From: Aerococcaceae bacterium zg-1292
GTDB taxonomy: Bacteria > Bacillota > Bacilli > Lactobacillales > Aerococcaceae
DNA length: 64,000 nt
NCBI GenBank assembly: GCA_016126655.1
Contig: CP065955.1
Coordinates: 558,001 to 622,000 of the forward strand
Direction of reading: 5' to 3'
Every line of letters starts with the position of its first letter. Positions within the stretch are counted from its first letter, which is position 1. The translations under genes were made by a program, and so were the position numbers. The notes under the pieces are model-generated. The model saw nothing but the letters and a program-made list of their open reading frames with translations, made no database searches and was not told where the DNA came from. Below, piece by piece: positions 1-9,146 of the stretch.

Positions 1-175
1 ACGTAGGAGACTTTTGAAGTGGATGTCAAGACTGCCCGAACGAACCAGAATAAGACATAGAGTGAGAGAGGGCGTTCAGTCTTGAATCACTGGAGAAAGG
101 CACCGAAGTGCGAATATCGCACGCAGGGGGCTTTTGAAGTGGAAGTCAAGGCTGCCCGAACGAACTAGAATAGGA
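1..175 (+). repeat. Palindromic intergenic element, 1.5 copies
   Basis: Positions 1-55 are the right half of one element (arm TCAAGACT followed by GCCCGAACGAACCAGAATAA). Positions 60-175 are a full second copy with left arm TCTTGA, a CACTGG box, an inner GTGCGA/TCGCAC stem, an AGTGG box and a right end that runs into AGGAG. The block is almost identical to 596-770, with about three mismatches and a shift of 595 bases, because it belongs to a tandem duplication. Confidence 0.85.
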
Positions 176-182
176 GACAGTT

Positions 183-404
183 ATGTTTGAACAATTAGAT
201 ACATTAATCTTTCGATTTGAAGCAGATAAGATTGAAGAGATTAAAACTATTTGTTGGTTCTGCGACAAAAAAGCGAGTATGAATTTACGTATGGTGAATG
301 GCGAACCAGTGTATGAAGGTGAACAAATTCAAATTGGTGGTAATGAATCATATTTACCAGTCTGTCGCAAATGTTATCACCAACCGAAAAGAATTGAAGA
401 CTAA
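183..404 (+). pseudogene. Chimeric ORF: prfA start fused to thymidine kinase C-terminus
   Basis: This 73-residue ORF has two parts. Its first 13 residues, and the 40 bases from 183 to 222, are identical to the start of prfA at 778. The rest (from A14) looks like the C-terminal zinc-binding tail of thymidine kinase: CxxC at C24/C27, an NGEPVYEG-like segment, an ESY triplet and a second CxxC at C61/C64. It keeps the prfA ribosome binding site (AGGAG at 172), so it could be translated. It lacks the kinase P-loop and lid and should not be active. The simplest origin is a tandem duplication running from mid-tdk to prfA codon 13, which predicts an intact tdk just upstream of this window. The thymidine kinase assignment is from motif memory, not a search. 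Confidence 0.75.
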
Positions 405-413
405 GTAAAAAAA

Positions 414-772
414 TAAGTGAGCGCGAGTGCTCTGACTCGAACCACTGGAGCAAAGGTCGCCGAAGCGCCAACGCGCATCAAGAGCTATGCGAAGTGGAAG
501 TCAAGGCTGCCCGAACGAACCAGAATAAAACATAGTGTGAGTGAGGGTGTTCAGTCTTGAACCACTGGAGAAAGGCTACGTAGTGCGAGTATCGCACGTA
601 GGAGACTTTTGAAGTGGATGTCAAGACTGCCCGAACGAACCAGAATAAGACATAGAGTGAGAGAGGGCGTTCAGTCTTGAATCACTGGAGAAAGGCACCG
701 AAGTGCGAATACCGCACGCAGGGGGCTTTTGAAGTGGAAGTTAAGGCTGCCCGAACGAGCTAGAATAGGAGA
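414..772 (+). repeat. Three tandem palindromic elements upstream of prfA
   Basis: Three copies sit head to tail at about 414-528, 533-650 and 655-772. The second has arms TCTTGA/TCAAGA. The third has left arm TCTTGA against right arm TTAAGG, a partial mismatch. The first has left arm GACTCGA and right arm TCAAGG, so it looks like a hybrid of two subtypes. The third copy ends in CTAGAATAGGAG, which supplies the Shine-Dalgarno sequence of prfA. Confidence 0.85.
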
Positions 773-777
773 CAGTT

Positions 778-1857
778 ATGTTTGAACAATTAGATACATT
801 AATCTTTCGATTTGAAGAAGTGCACGAATTGTTAAGTGACCCAGCTGTAATTGCGGATACAAAACGATTACGTGATTTGACAATTGAAGAAAGTGATTTA
901 CGACCGAAAGTTGAAAAAATTCGTCGCTATAAACAAGTCGAGCAAGAAATTGAAGATACTGAAGAAATGCTTGGCGAAGGTCTAGATGCTGAGATGGCTG
1001 AAATGGCCAAACTTGAATTATCCGAGTTGAAAGCAGAAAAAGAAAGCTTGCAAGAATCGATTCGTGTGATGATGCTACCAGAAGACCCTAATGATGGAAA
1101 AAACATTATTATGGAAATTCGTGGTGCAGCTGGTGGAGACGAAGCACAATTATTTGCGGGTGATTTATTAAATATGTATACACGCTACGCAGATAGTCAA
1201 GGTTGGAAAGTTGAAGTACTCGATGCGAATATTACTGGTATCGGTGGTTATAAGGAAGTATCCTTAATGATTACTGGTCACAAAGTATACAGCAAATTAA
1301 AATTTGAAAATGGCTCGCACCGTGTTCAGCGTGTTCCTGAGACAGAATCTCAAGGGCGTGTCCATACGTCAACTGCAACTGTTGTCGTGATGCCAGAAGC
1401 CGAAGAAATTGATTTTGAGTTAAATGATAATGATATCCGTGTGGATATTTATCACGCATCCGGTGCCGGTGGTCAGCACGTTAACAAAACTGCCTCTGCG
1501 GTACGTTTGACGCATATTCCTACGAATACAGTTGTGGCGATGCAAGATGAACGTTCTCAGTTGAAAAACCGTGAAAAAGCGATGAAAGTGTTGCGTGCAC
1601 GTGTTTATGATAAGATTCAATCTGAAGCACAAGCAGAGTTTGACTCAGCGCGTAAATTAGCTGTTGGTACGGGTGATCGTTCCGAGCGGATTCGTACGTA
1701 TAATTTCCCACAAAACCGCGTCACTGACCACCGTATTGGTTTAACAATTCAACAATTAGATGTTATTTTAAGTGGTAAATTAGATGAAATTATTGACGGC
1801 TTAGTTATGTTTGACCAAACGCAAAAATTGGAGGAGCTTAATGCGCCTAAACTCTAA
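778..1857 (+). CDS. prfA: Peptide chain release factor 1
   Basis: Class I release factor that reads UAA and UAG and triggers peptide hydrolysis in the ribosomal peptidyl-transferase centre. The 359-residue length is normal for RF1. The GGQ catalytic motif is at residues 231-233 (within [10 protein letters not shown]), and the stop-codon recognition tripeptide is seen as P-E-T in [10 protein letters not shown], the PxT form of RF1 rather than the SPF form of RF2. The ATG at 778 follows AGGAG at 767 with good spacing; that SD is the end of a palindromic repeat. It overlaps prmC by 17 bases, so the two are translationally linked. PrmC methylates the GGQ glutamine of RF1, which fits the gene order. 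Confidence 0.97.
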   Translation: MFEQLDTLIFRFEEVHELLSDPAVIADTKRLRDLTIEESDLRPKVEKIRRYKQVEQEIEDTEEMLGEGLDAEMAEMAKLELSELKAEKESLQESIRVMMLPEDPNDGKNIIMEIRGAAGGDEAQLFAGDLLNMYTRYADSQGWKVEVLDANITGIGGYKEVSLMITGHKVYSKLKFENGSHRVQRVPETESQGRVHTSTATVVVMPEAEEIDFELNDNDIRVDIYHASGAGGQHVNKTASAVRLTHIPTNTVVAMQDERSQLKNREKAMKVLRARVYDKIQSEAQAEFDSARKLAVGTGDRSERIRTYNFPQNRVTDHRIGLTIQQLDVILSGKLDEIIDGLVMFDQTQKLEELNAPKL

Positions 1858-2707
1858 GATGTCTTTAGCTGAAGCTTTTAACCAAGCTTCAGTTTTTTTA
1901 CAGGAACATGGAATTGAGGAGGCACCTATTCGAGATTACTGGTGCCAAGTATTTGACTGGCAATTAACGGATGTGGTGCGTCATCTTCAGCAGCCGATTA
2001 CGAATGACCAAGCAGATTGTTTTTGGGAAGTATTAACCCGGCTTGCGCAGCACGAACCGATACAATATATTACACAAACAGCGTATGTAGGTAATGAATC
2101 ATTTAAAGTGACGCCAGATACATTAATTCCTCGGGAAGATACGTATGGTTTAGTAGAGATGGGGATGCGCTTTTTATCAAAATATCCGCAGGCAAACATA
2201 TTGGATATAGGGACAGGGACAGGTTATATTGCGATATTACTGGCAAAAAACGCACCACAAGCTACGGTGACTGCAGTCGATGTATCTAAGGCAGCACTTG
2301 AGGTGGCCAAAGACAATGCAGCCTTGCATCAAGTGAATGTTGAGTTTGTGCATAGTGATTTGTGCAGTCAGTTGCCAAAAGGGCAGCGCTATGATTTAAT
2401 TGTATCGAATCCGCCATATATTGCGGAAGATGAATTAAGTTTAATGGATGAATCGGTGAAGCGTTATGAACCGAAGTTAGCCTTGTTTGCACAAGATAAT
2501 GGGCTGGCAATTTATAAACGTTTGGCGGCTATCTTGCCGGATTATTTATCTGAGGATGGAGAAACTTTACTAGAAATTGGCTTTCGTCAAGGAATAGCAG
2601 TGCAACAATTATTTCAAGCAGCATTTCCAATGGCGTCAATTACGATTCACCAAGATTTTAATGGCATGAATCGCTATGTCAAAGTAAGTTTAAAAGAGAA
2701 AGAATGA
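1841..2707 (+). CDS. prmC: Release factor glutamine methyltransferase
   Basis: SAM-dependent N5-glutamine methyltransferase that modifies the GGQ motif of RF1 and RF2. The 288-residue protein has a helical N-terminal domain, a SAM-binding motif [12 protein letters not shown] near residue 115 and the NPPY active-site motif (SNPPYIAED). I chose ATG 1841 over the upstream TTG 1811 because GGAGG at 1830-1834 lies six bases before it. It begins inside the end of prfA and stops four bases before tsaC, forming a tight prfA-prmC-tsaC run. Confidence 0.95.
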   Translation: MRLNSKMSLAEAFNQASVFLQEHGIEEAPIRDYWCQVFDWQLTDVVRHLQQPITNDQADCFWEVLTRLAQHEPIQYITQTAYVGNESFKVTPDTLIPREDTYGLVEMGMRFLSKYPQANILDIGTGTGYIAILLAKNAPQATVTAVDVSKAALEVAKDNAALHQVNVEFVHSDLCSQLPKGQRYDLIVSNPPYIAEDELSLMDESVKRYEPKLALFAQDNGLAIYKRLAAILPDYLSEDGETLLEIGFRQGIAVQQLFQAAFPMASITIHQDFNGMNRYVKVSLKEKE

Positions 2708-2711
2708 TAAT

Positions 2712-3740
2712 ATGGAAACACAAGTATTTTTATCTAATCAAATTAAAGAAGCTGCTGAACAATTACGAAAAGGGCATATTGTTGCGTTTCCGACAGAGAC
2801 CGTCTTTGGTCTAGGTGCGATTGCCACGGATGAGCAAGCGGTGAGCCGTGTGTTTGCTGTAAAAGGGCGTCCGAAAGATAATCCTTTAATCGTTCATGTG
2901 TCAAGTATCGAGCAAGTGCAGTCTTATGTTGAATCCATCTCACCTATGGCGCAGCAATTGATGGATGCTTTTTGGCCGGGACCGTTAACGATTGTATTCC
3001 CGCAGAAAAAAGGCGTACTGGCACCGAGTGTGACGCCAGATAAAGATACAGTGGCGATTCGGATGCCTAATCAAGCGGAAACATTACGTTTGATTGAAGC
3101 GACAGGGATTCCATTAGTAGGACCGAGTGCTAATAAGTCTGGCAAGCCGAGTCCAACTGCAGTGGCGCATGTGTTACATGATTTTGACGGTGTGATTGCA
3201 GGCGTCTTAGCACCGGAACAAAGTTTATTGGCAGTCGGTGTTGAGTCAACAGTGGTCATGCCGCTAGACGACCAAGTGTATATTTTAAGACCGGGCGCTG
3301 TGACCTTACCGATGATTAAAGCGCTAGGCATGACTGTTAGTGAAAAAAGTGCATCGGAGCAATTAAGTGATTCGACATTAATGTCACCAGGTGTCAAATA
3401 CACGCATTATAGCCCGGCGCAATCGGTTGAAGTATTAGTGACGAATGATAGTACGCATTTTATTGATTACATTGATAAAGTAACTGGCAAAATTGGTGTA
3501 TTAGCACAAGAAAATATTTTAGCAGACATTCAGACGCATCCAAACGTTGTGGCGGTGCATTCTTACGGAAAAAAAGAGGATTTACACAGTGCGACGCAGC
3601 AATTGTATGCAGGCTTACGCGCGTTAGAAGCTACTGGCTGCGAGCTGATTGTAGCTCAAGGATTTATTGATACACCAGCAAGTCATGCGTTGATGAATCG
3701 CTTAACAAAAGCAGCAGACCGGGTACATTGCTTTGATTAA
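2712..3740 (+). CDS. Threonylcarbamoyl-AMP synthase (Sua5/YwlC type)
   Basis: Makes threonylcarbamoyl-AMP from threonine, bicarbonate and ATP, the first step of the t6A37 modification of tRNAs that read ANN codons. The 342-residue length indicates the long Sua5 form: an N-terminal YrdC domain (about residues 10-200, with PTETVFGLG and a KGRPKDNPL motif, then GPSANKSGKPSPT) and a C-terminal Sua5 domain after the SPGVKYTHYSP linker. ATG 2712 lies four bases after the prmC stop, so co-transcription is likely. B. subtilis ywlC has a similar position near prfA/prmC. Confidence 0.93.
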   Translation: METQVFLSNQIKEAAEQLRKGHIVAFPTETVFGLGAIATDEQAVSRVFAVKGRPKDNPLIVHVSSIEQVQSYVESISPMAQQLMDAFWPGPLTIVFPQKKGVLAPSVTPDKDTVAIRMPNQAETLRLIEATGIPLVGPSANKSGKPSPTAVAHVLHDFDGVIAGVLAPEQSLLAVGVESTVVMPLDDQVYILRPGAVTLPMIKALGMTVSEKSASEQLSDSTLMSPGVKYTHYSPAQSVEVLVTNDSTHFIDYIDKVTGKIGVLAQENILADIQTHPNVVAVHSYGKKEDLHSATQQLYAGLRALEATGCELIVAQGFIDTPASHALMNRLTKAADRVHCFD

Positions 3741-3757
3741 TGTCAATTCGGTTTAGG

Positions 3758-3785
3758 TTGTTTGAATAAATAAAGATGGTATAAT
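3758..3785 (+). promoter_or_regulatory. Candidate promoter of glyA
   Basis: TTGTTT at 3758-3763 and a perfect TATAAT at 3780-3785 are 16 bases apart, ending 31 bases before the glyA start. It matches sigma-A consensus well at -10 and moderately at -35. It would make glyA an independent transcription unit from tsaC. Confidence 0.6.
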
Positions 3786-3816
3786 GATGCCAAAATGAAC
3801 AGGTGGAGGTTGGAAT

Positions 3817-5034
3817 ATGGTAAAAGATACAGCGATTTTTGATTTAATTGAAAAAGAGGCAGCACGTCAACAACGAGGTGTTGAATTAATCGCATCGGAA
3901 AACTTCGTGTCGCCACAAGTCTTAAAAGCACAAGGGAGTGTTTTGACAAATAAATACGCTGAAGGATATCCTAAAAGACGCTATTATGGCGGCTGCGAAT
4001 GGATTGATGAAATTGAACAATTAGCGATTGACCGTGCAAAGGAATTGTTTGGAGCTGAATTTGCGAATGTGCAACCTCACTCTGGTTCTTCAGCGAATAT
4101 GGCAGTCTATCGTGCTTTTTTAACACCAGGAGATAGAGTGTTAGGCATGGATTTATCGCAAGGTGGACATTTAACGCATGGTTCACCGGTGAATTTCAGT
4201 GGACAATCGTATGATATGTATAGTTATGGAGTGGATGAGCATGGCTATATTGATTATAATGAAGTAGAGCGTATCGCTGAGGAATGCCAACCGAAAATGA
4301 TGATTGCCGGGGCCAGTGCGTATTCACGGGTGATTGATTTTAAGCGAATGGGTGAGATTGCAGCGAAAGTAGGTGCGATATTTTTTGTCGATATGGCACA
4401 CATTGCTGGTCTTGTCGCTACCGGATTACATCCCAATCCTGTGCCGTACGCTGATGTGGTCACTACGACAACACATAAAACATTACGTGGTCCACGTGGT
4501 GGTCTGATTTTAGCCAAAAAAGAACATGCGAAAAAAATTAATAGTGCAGTCTTTCCCGGTATTCAAGGTGGACCTTTAGAACACGTAATTGCAGCTAAAG
4601 CAGTTGCTTTTGGCGAAGCGTTAGAACCAGAATTCAAAGATTACGCAGCGCAAATTATAAAAAATACCCAAGCAATGGCACGTGTTTTTGAAGCCAGTGA
4701 ATTGCATGTTGTGTCAGGGGGGACGGATAATCATCTCTTTTTATTAGATGTTACACCGCTGGGTATTACCGGTAAATGGGCACAAGAGCGACTCGATACA
4801 GTAGGAATTACAGTTAATAAAAATTCAATTCCGAATGATACACAATCATTTGTGCAAACAAGTGGTATTCGTATTGGAGCAGCTGCAATTACTACACGTG
4901 GCGCTAAGGAAGCTGATGCGATACAAATTGCAGAATTTATTTTAGCAGCTCTCAAGGCATCTGAAGAAGAATTACCGGAGTTACATGAAAAAGTCATAAC
5001 ATTTGTCAAAGATTGGCCGATGTTTGCTTGGTAA
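3817..5034 (+). CDS. glyA: Serine hydroxymethyltransferase
   Basis: PLP enzyme interconverting serine and glycine with tetrahydrofolate, the main source of one-carbon units. The 405-residue length is close to the family norm of about 410-420. Visible motifs are [10 protein letters not shown] near the N-terminus, [15 protein letters not shown], and the PLP-lysine motif [14 protein letters not shown] with Lys221. ATG 3817 follows AGGTGGAGG at 3801 with good spacing. It has its own promoter and ends at a rho-independent terminator, so it is probably monocistronic. Confidence 0.97.
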   Translation: MVKDTAIFDLIEKEAARQQRGVELIASENFVSPQVLKAQGSVLTNKYAEGYPKRRYYGGCEWIDEIEQLAIDRAKELFGAEFANVQPHSGSSANMAVYRAFLTPGDRVLGMDLSQGGHLTHGSPVNFSGQSYDMYSYGVDEHGYIDYNEVERIAEECQPKMMIAGASAYSRVIDFKRMGEIAAKVGAIFFVDMAHIAGLVATGLHPNPVPYADVVTTTTHKTLRGPRGGLILAKKEHAKKINSAVFPGIQGGPLEHVIAAKAVAFGEALEPEFKDYAAQIIKNTQAMARVFEASELHVVSGGTDNHLFLLDVTPLGITGKWAQERLDTVGITVNKNSIPNDTQSFVQTSGIRIGAAAITTRGAKEADAIQIAEFILAALKASEEELPELHEKVITFVKDWPMFAW

Positions 5035-5048
5035 AATAATGATATGAG

Positions 5049-5086
5049 ACAACCTAACTCAGTATGAAATGAGTAGGTTGTTTTTT
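5049..5086 (+). terminator. Rho-independent terminator after glyA
   Basis: ACAACCTAACTCA at 5049-5061 pairs with TGAGTAGGTTGT at 5070-5081 with one bulge, followed by a run of T to 5086. It lies just after the glyA stop. Confidence 0.85.
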
Positions 5087-5152
5087 CTAACTATAATGAA
5101 TAGTTGTGTAATGGTAGCAGCAAGTTTCTATACAGTTCATAGCGGGATGGGG

Positions 5153-5158
5153 TATAAT
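5153..5158 (+). promoter_or_regulatory. Possible -10 box before the thiolase gene
   Basis: A perfect TATAAT stands in the 200-base gap between the glyA terminator and the thiolase gene. No good -35 is visible, so this is weak. The sequence AGTGTGACAACGAGC at about 5205 is a fragment of the left end of the palindromic repeat family. Confidence 0.35.
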
Positions 5159-5296
5159 CAGGATGAACGAGTCGAATGCACTGAAATATATTTTTATAAA
5201 CGAATAGTGTGACAACGAGCATACAGAGGACTTTTAATATGTTATTAATGCGTGATAGAGTTGTATTAAGAGAATGTACAGAAAAGAGGTATAGTG

Positions 5297-6475
5297 ATGA
5301 GAGAAGCAGTTATCGTATCGGCAGTGCGTACTGCCATTGGCAAATTTGGTGGAACATTAAAGGATGTCTCGGCAGTAGATTTAGGTATTGCGGTTGTCAA
5401 AAGTGCGATTGAGCGTGCCGGATTGCAGCCTGAACATGTGGATGAAGTGATTATTGGGAATGTTTTAGGTGCAGGATTAGGTCAAAACATCGCACGTCAA
5501 ATCAGTATCAACGCCGGTATTCCCATTACCGCACCAGCGTATACGATTAATCAAGTATGTGGCTCAGGATTAAAATCGATTCAATTAGCCGTTCAGTCAG
5601 TATTATTAGGCGATGCTGACATTGTTGTTGCAGGGGGCACAGAAAATATGAGCCAAGCACCGTATGTGTTATTCAATCAACGTTGGGGCAGTCGCATGGG
5701 GGACACGCAGATTGTTGATACATTACTCCGTGATGGCTTAGTAGATGCGTTTGATAATCAACATATGGGTATAACTGCTGAAAATGTCGCTGAAAAATAT
5801 CAAATTACACGTGAGCAACAAGATGTGTTTGCCGCGTATTCACAACAAAAAGCAGTTGCGGCGATAAATGCTGGACGCTTTGTTGAAGAAATTGTCCCAG
5901 TTGCAGTGCCGCAACGTAAAGGTGAGGCCATTCTATTTGATATGGATGAATATCCACGTGAAGATACAACTTTGGACAAATTATCCAAATTACGACCAGC
6001 TTTTAAACAGAATGGGACGGTGACAGCTGGTAATGCTTCGGGAATTAATGATGGAGCAGCGGCAGTTATTGTCACGACACGTGAAAAAGCAGAAGCGCTT
6101 GGATTAGATATTCTCGCTACCATTACTGCTTATGCTAATGCTGGTTTAGAGCCTGAGTACATGGGTTGTGGGCCTATTTTAGCGACACAAAAAGCCTTAG
6201 ACAAAGCAGGACTTACGATTCACGACTTAGATTTAGTAGAATCTAACGAAGCGTTCGCAGCCCAAGCCTGTGCTGTGACGAGTGAATTGGAATTGAATCC
6301 AGATATCGTTAATGTTAACGGTGGAGCGATTGCTTTGGGACATCCTATCGGTGCCTCTGGTGCCCGCCTGCTTGTATCCTTATTACATGAAATGAAAAAA
6401 CGGGATGCCAAACGTGGTTTAGCAACGTTATGTATTGGTGGCGGTATGGGTACTGCTCTGATTGTTGAGCGCTGA
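5297..6475 (+). CDS. Acetyl-CoA C-acetyltransferase (thiolase)
   Basis: Condenses two acetyl-CoA to acetoacetyl-CoA or the reverse; in lactic acid bacteria usually the entry step of the mevalonate pathway. The 392-residue protein has the acyl-accepting Cys88 in [10 protein letters not shown], the ESNEAFAAQ motif, the histidine motif [14 protein letters not shown] and the C-terminal catalytic cysteine in [10 protein letters not shown], all typical of biosynthetic thiolases. I chose ATG 5297 over GTG 5294 because AAGAGG at 5284 is then seven bases away. No other mevalonate or fatty-acid genes flank it, so its pathway is inferred only from family knowledge. Confidence 0.94.
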   Translation: MREAVIVSAVRTAIGKFGGTLKDVSAVDLGIAVVKSAIERAGLQPEHVDEVIIGNVLGAGLGQNIARQISINAGIPITAPAYTINQVCGSGLKSIQLAVQSVLLGDADIVVAGGTENMSQAPYVLFNQRWGSRMGDTQIVDTLLRDGLVDAFDNQHMGITAENVAEKYQITREQQDVFAAYSQQKAVAAINAGRFVEEIVPVAVPQRKGEAILFDMDEYPREDTTLDKLSKLRPAFKQNGTVTAGNASGINDGAAAVIVTTREKAEALGLDILATITAYANAGLEPEYMGCGPILATQKALDKAGLTIHDLDLVESNEAFAAQACAVTSELELNPDIVNVNGGAIALGHPIGASGARLLVSLLHEMKKRDAKRGLATLCIGGGMGTALIVER

Positions 6476-6654
6476 GGGAAGTTGTATTGAACAACGTTTC
6501 ATTTGTCTGGAAAAATTATTCTTTACGTGCTAATAAAAAAGTTGTATCATAGAAAGAAGAAAATAGCCGTCTCAGTTTCAAGTCATTATTGATAAGGATT
6601 GAGCAAATGGACAGCAAAATGCAAAGTGTGAGCGAGGATATTTTGTCAGAATCA

Positions 6655-6862
6655 CTGGAATTTGTGGCGTAAGCGGGGATGTTGTAGTTTGAGACACTGG
6701 ATAAAGGCAATGGCGTGCGAGTATCGCATGAGCGGTTTTTGAAGTGTAGTCGTCAAGCTAGTCCAAGCGAGCCAGCATCGAAAAGCACTGGCGTGCGGGT
6801 TATGTACGTAGGGAACTTTTTCAGTGGACAGCGAAGTAGTCCGAGCACACTAGAATAAGGAG
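6655..6862 (+). repeat. Degenerate palindromic elements before upp
   Basis: Two decayed copies can be made out. One has GACACTGGATAAAGGC, an inner GTGCGAGTATCGCA stem and a CAAGCGAGCCAGCAT right end. The other has GTGCGGGTTATGTACGTAGGGAA and the right end CTAGAATAAGGAG. That right end is the upp ribosome binding site. The preceding 6476-6654 holds nothing I can interpret. Confidence 0.6.
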
Positions 6863-6870
6863 TGCAAATT

Positions 6871-7509
6871 ATGGCAAAATTTACAGTAGTAGAACATCCA
6901 CTCATTCAACACAAATTGACGATTATCCGTGATAAAAATACGTCAACTAAAGCGTTTCGTGAAGTAACCAATGAGATTGCGATGTTGATGGCTTATGAAA
7001 TTACACGTGATTTACCATTGGAAGATGTTGTCATCGAAACTCCTTTGGTTAAAACGACACAAAAACAAATTGCAGGTAAAAAATTAGCGATTATTCCGAT
7101 TTTACGTGCTGGTTTAGGTATGGTTGATGGGATTGTTGATTTAATTCCAGCGGCTCGTATTGGTCATATTGGATTATACCGCGACCATGATACTTTAGAA
7201 GCAGTCGAATATTTTGCAAAATTCCCACAAGATATTCGTGACCGTCGTTTATTCGTGGTAGACCCTATGTTAGCAACGGGCGGTTCAGCCATTGCAGCCC
7301 TTGATTTATTAACGCAAAAATATCAAGTATCACCTGAAAACATTGTGTTCGTCTGCTTAGTAGCAGCCCCAGAAGGCGTCAAAGCCTTACAAGAAGCACA
7401 TCCAGATATTGACTTATACACAGCGGCATTAGATGAACGCTTAAACGAAAAAGGCTACATCCTACCAGGCCTAGGAGACGCCGGCGACCGAATCTTCGGC
7501 ACAAAGTAA
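6871..7509 (+). CDS. upp: Uracil phosphoribosyltransferase
   Basis: Converts uracil and PRPP to UMP for pyrimidine salvage. The 212-residue length matches the family (about 209). The PRPP-binding motif [16 protein letters not shown] and the C-terminal [13 protein letters not shown] motif are clear, as is ILRAGLGM near residue 80. ATG 6871 follows AAGGAG at 6857-6862, which is the right end of a repeat element. An in-frame GTG at 6862 overlaps the SD and was rejected. Confidence 0.97.
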   Translation: MAKFTVVEHPLIQHKLTIIRDKNTSTKAFREVTNEIAMLMAYEITRDLPLEDVVIETPLVKTTQKQIAGKKLAIIPILRAGLGMVDGIVDLIPAARIGHIGLYRDHDTLEAVEYFAKFPQDIRDRRLFVVDPMLATGGSAIAALDLLTQKYQVSPENIVFVCLVAAPEGVKALQEAHPDIDLYTAALDERLNEKGYILPGLGDAGDRIFGTK

Positions 7510-7513
7510 TATA

Positions 7514-7734
7514 ATTGTGCGACAAGGAGCGCTTTGAAATGAACCACTGGAAAACAAGGAGAGAGAGGGCGTTTAGCCTTGAACCACTGGAGAAAGACAC
7601 CGAAGTGCGAGCAACGCACGTAGGGGGCTTTTGAAGTGGACGTCAAGGCTGCCCGAACGAACCGGATTAAAGGTCGCCGAAGCGCTTCAAGAGCTATGTG
7701 AAGTGGAGTCATTTCAGCTCCTTGGAGCCGTAAT
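7514..7734 (+). repeat. Palindromic element interrupted by another copy
   Basis: The outer element spans 7514-7551 and 7669-7734. Its arms GGAGC...TGAAATGA..CCACT and AGTGG..TCATTTCA.GCTCC pair across the insert. A complete second element of a different subtype (AGCCTTGA/TCAAGGCT arms, inner GTGCGA..CGCAC stem) fills about 7552-7668. The outer copy is split directly after its CCACTGG box. Confidence 0.8.
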
Positions 7735-7735
7735 A

Positions 7736-7858
7736 TAATTGTGCGAGCGCGGGCGTTCTGCCTCGAACCACTGGAGCAAAATACGCCGGAGCACTTCTCG
7801 AGTGCTCCAAGTGTTTTGCGAAGTGGATGTCGAGGCAGCCCAAGCGAGCCGTAATAAA
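7736..7858 (+). repeat. Palindromic element, GCCTCGA/TCGAGGC subtype
   Basis: Arms CTGCCTCGAACCACTGG and AGTGGATGTCGAGGCAG are perfectly complementary in the outer part. The centre carries GGAGCACTTCTCGAGTGCTCC-like self-complementary sequence. It is an intact and readable example of the family. Confidence 0.85.
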
Positions 7859-7955
7859 AAATTGTGCGAGCACAAACTGCTCGCCACTACTTTCTGGTGG
7901 ACAAATAAACCAGACATAATGCATCTGCTTCACAGCGCAACGAACGAAAGAACTA

Positions 7956-7986
7956 AAAACCACTCAGCACTAGCTGAGTGGTTTTG
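7956..7986. terminator. Bidirectional terminator between upp and asparaginase
   Basis: AAAACCACTCAGC pairs perfectly with GCTGAGTGGTTTT around a short ACTA-like loop. A-rich and T-rich flanks allow it to end both upp (plus strand) and the asparaginase gene (minus strand). Confidence 0.85.
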
Positions 7987-8052
7987 TTTTGCTATACCGC
8001 CATTGGTCGAGTCATTAGTGCTCACCTATTTTTGATGAGAGATAACTTGTGG

Positions 8053-9015
8053 CTAGAACTGTGTAAACAACTGAGGTAGCTCAGTCAATGTTTTTTCAGC
8101 ATTGAGGGCGACAATTAGTTTAATGCGTGCTTTAACACCACTTAAACCTTGTGTAAAAATCATTCCCATTTGCTTTAATTGTTTGCCACCGCCCTCATAA
8201 TCGTACACATCTTCAGTAATTCCATTAAAGGCACGTGACACAATAACAATTGGTAGACGTTGGTCGAGTAATGCTTGGATACCTACTAATGTATCAGGTG
8301 GTAAGTTACCTGCACCTAATCCTTCTATCACTACACCATCGTATTGTTGTGCAATGCTAAAAACATCACTTTCCATGCCAGCATACGCTTTTAACAAGAT
8401 GACACGTTTATCGACTCGCTTCAGTGTGTAATGCTGTTCACGTACAAATGTTTGAAAATACAACACATTATTTTTGGATACAATACCTACTGGGCCAAAG
8501 GTAGGCGTTTGAAAGGTTGCTAGATTAGTAGTATGTGTTTTCGTTACATAACGGGATGCATGGATTTCTTCATTCATTACTACAACAACACCGTGATGAG
8601 CACTCTTGTCATCTAAAGCGACAAAAAGGGCACTCCGTAAATTTGCTAAGCCATCAGAGCCTATTTCATTAGCGGAACGCATCGCTCCCGTCATCACTAT
8701 TGGGATATCAACATTGACAGTTAAATCTAAAAAATACGCAGTCTCTTCTAATGTATCCGTACCGTGTGTGATGACAATGCCGTTGAAATGAACAGCTTGC
8801 TGGTGAATATATTGTGCTAATTGATGCATTCGTTCAATTGTCATATGGGGTGAGGGGATATTTAATAGATTGACGACTGTTATATTAGCAAATGTTTCAA
8901 GGAAATGACTTTGTTGCGTCAAAGGATTTTCATGACTAGGCGAGACTTTCCCCGTCGTACGGTCTTCACTCATCGCAATCGTCCCACCAGTATTAATAAT
9001 TAAGATATCTTTCAT
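8053..9015 (-). CDS. ansA: L-asparaginase
   Basis: Hydrolyses asparagine to aspartate and ammonia. The 320-residue protein shows both asparaginase threonine motifs: INTGGTIAM at residues 7-15 and THGTDTLEETAYFLDL around residue 85. There is no signal peptide, so it is a cytosolic type I enzyme. The start is the ATG at 9015, seven bases after GGAG; the ATG at 9030 lies before that SD. It lies downstream of the aspartokinase gene on the same strand but beyond that gene's terminator. Aspartate it releases could feed aspartokinase, an inference from proximity only. Confidence 0.93.
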   Translation of the reverse strand: MKDILIINTGGTIAMSEDRTTGKVSPSHENPLTQQSHFLETFANITVVNLLNIPSPHMTIERMHQLAQYIHQQAVHFNGIVITHGTDTLEETAYFLDLTVNVDIPIVMTGAMRSANEIGSDGLANLRSALFVALDDKSAHHGVVVVMNEEIHASRYVTKTHTTNLATFQTPTFGPVGIVSKNNVLYFQTFVREQHYTLKRVDKRVILLKAYAGMESDVFSIAQQYDGVVIEGLGAGNLPPDTLVGIQALLDQRLPIVIVSRAFNGITEDVYDYEGGGKQLKQMGMIFTQGLSGVKARIKLIVALNAEKTLTELPQLFTQF

Positions 9016-9080
9016 CGAGCATCTCCTCATAATAGATATAGTAGAGGGACATCTACGCCCTCTCTAACAATGATTGAATC

Positions 9081-9129
9081 AAAAAACTAAGCAAATCTTT
9101 ACACTATTAATAGTAAAGTATCTGCTTAG
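9081..9129 (-). terminator. Rho-independent terminator after aspartokinase
   Basis: On the minus strand CTAAGCAGATACTTTAC pairs with GTAAAGATTTGCTTAG with small mismatches, followed by six T. It separates the aspartokinase gene from the asparaginase gene. Confidence 0.85.
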
Positions 9130-9146
9130 TCAGCGCAACTATTTAA

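Noticed and set aside
414-772. CRISPR-like array
   Set aside because: Units are 115-120 bases with long palindromes and no short constant repeat with unique spacers; no cas genes are near.
1271-1711. Minus-strand ORFs inside prfA
   Set aside because: They are shadows of the prfA coding frame.
5209-5412. 67-codon ORF before and into the thiolase gene
   Set aside because: Overlaps the thiolase start in another frame with no SD or recognisable protein.
7739-8035. 98-codon ORF over repeats and terminator
   Set aside because: It runs through a palindromic element and the bidirectional terminator, with no SD.
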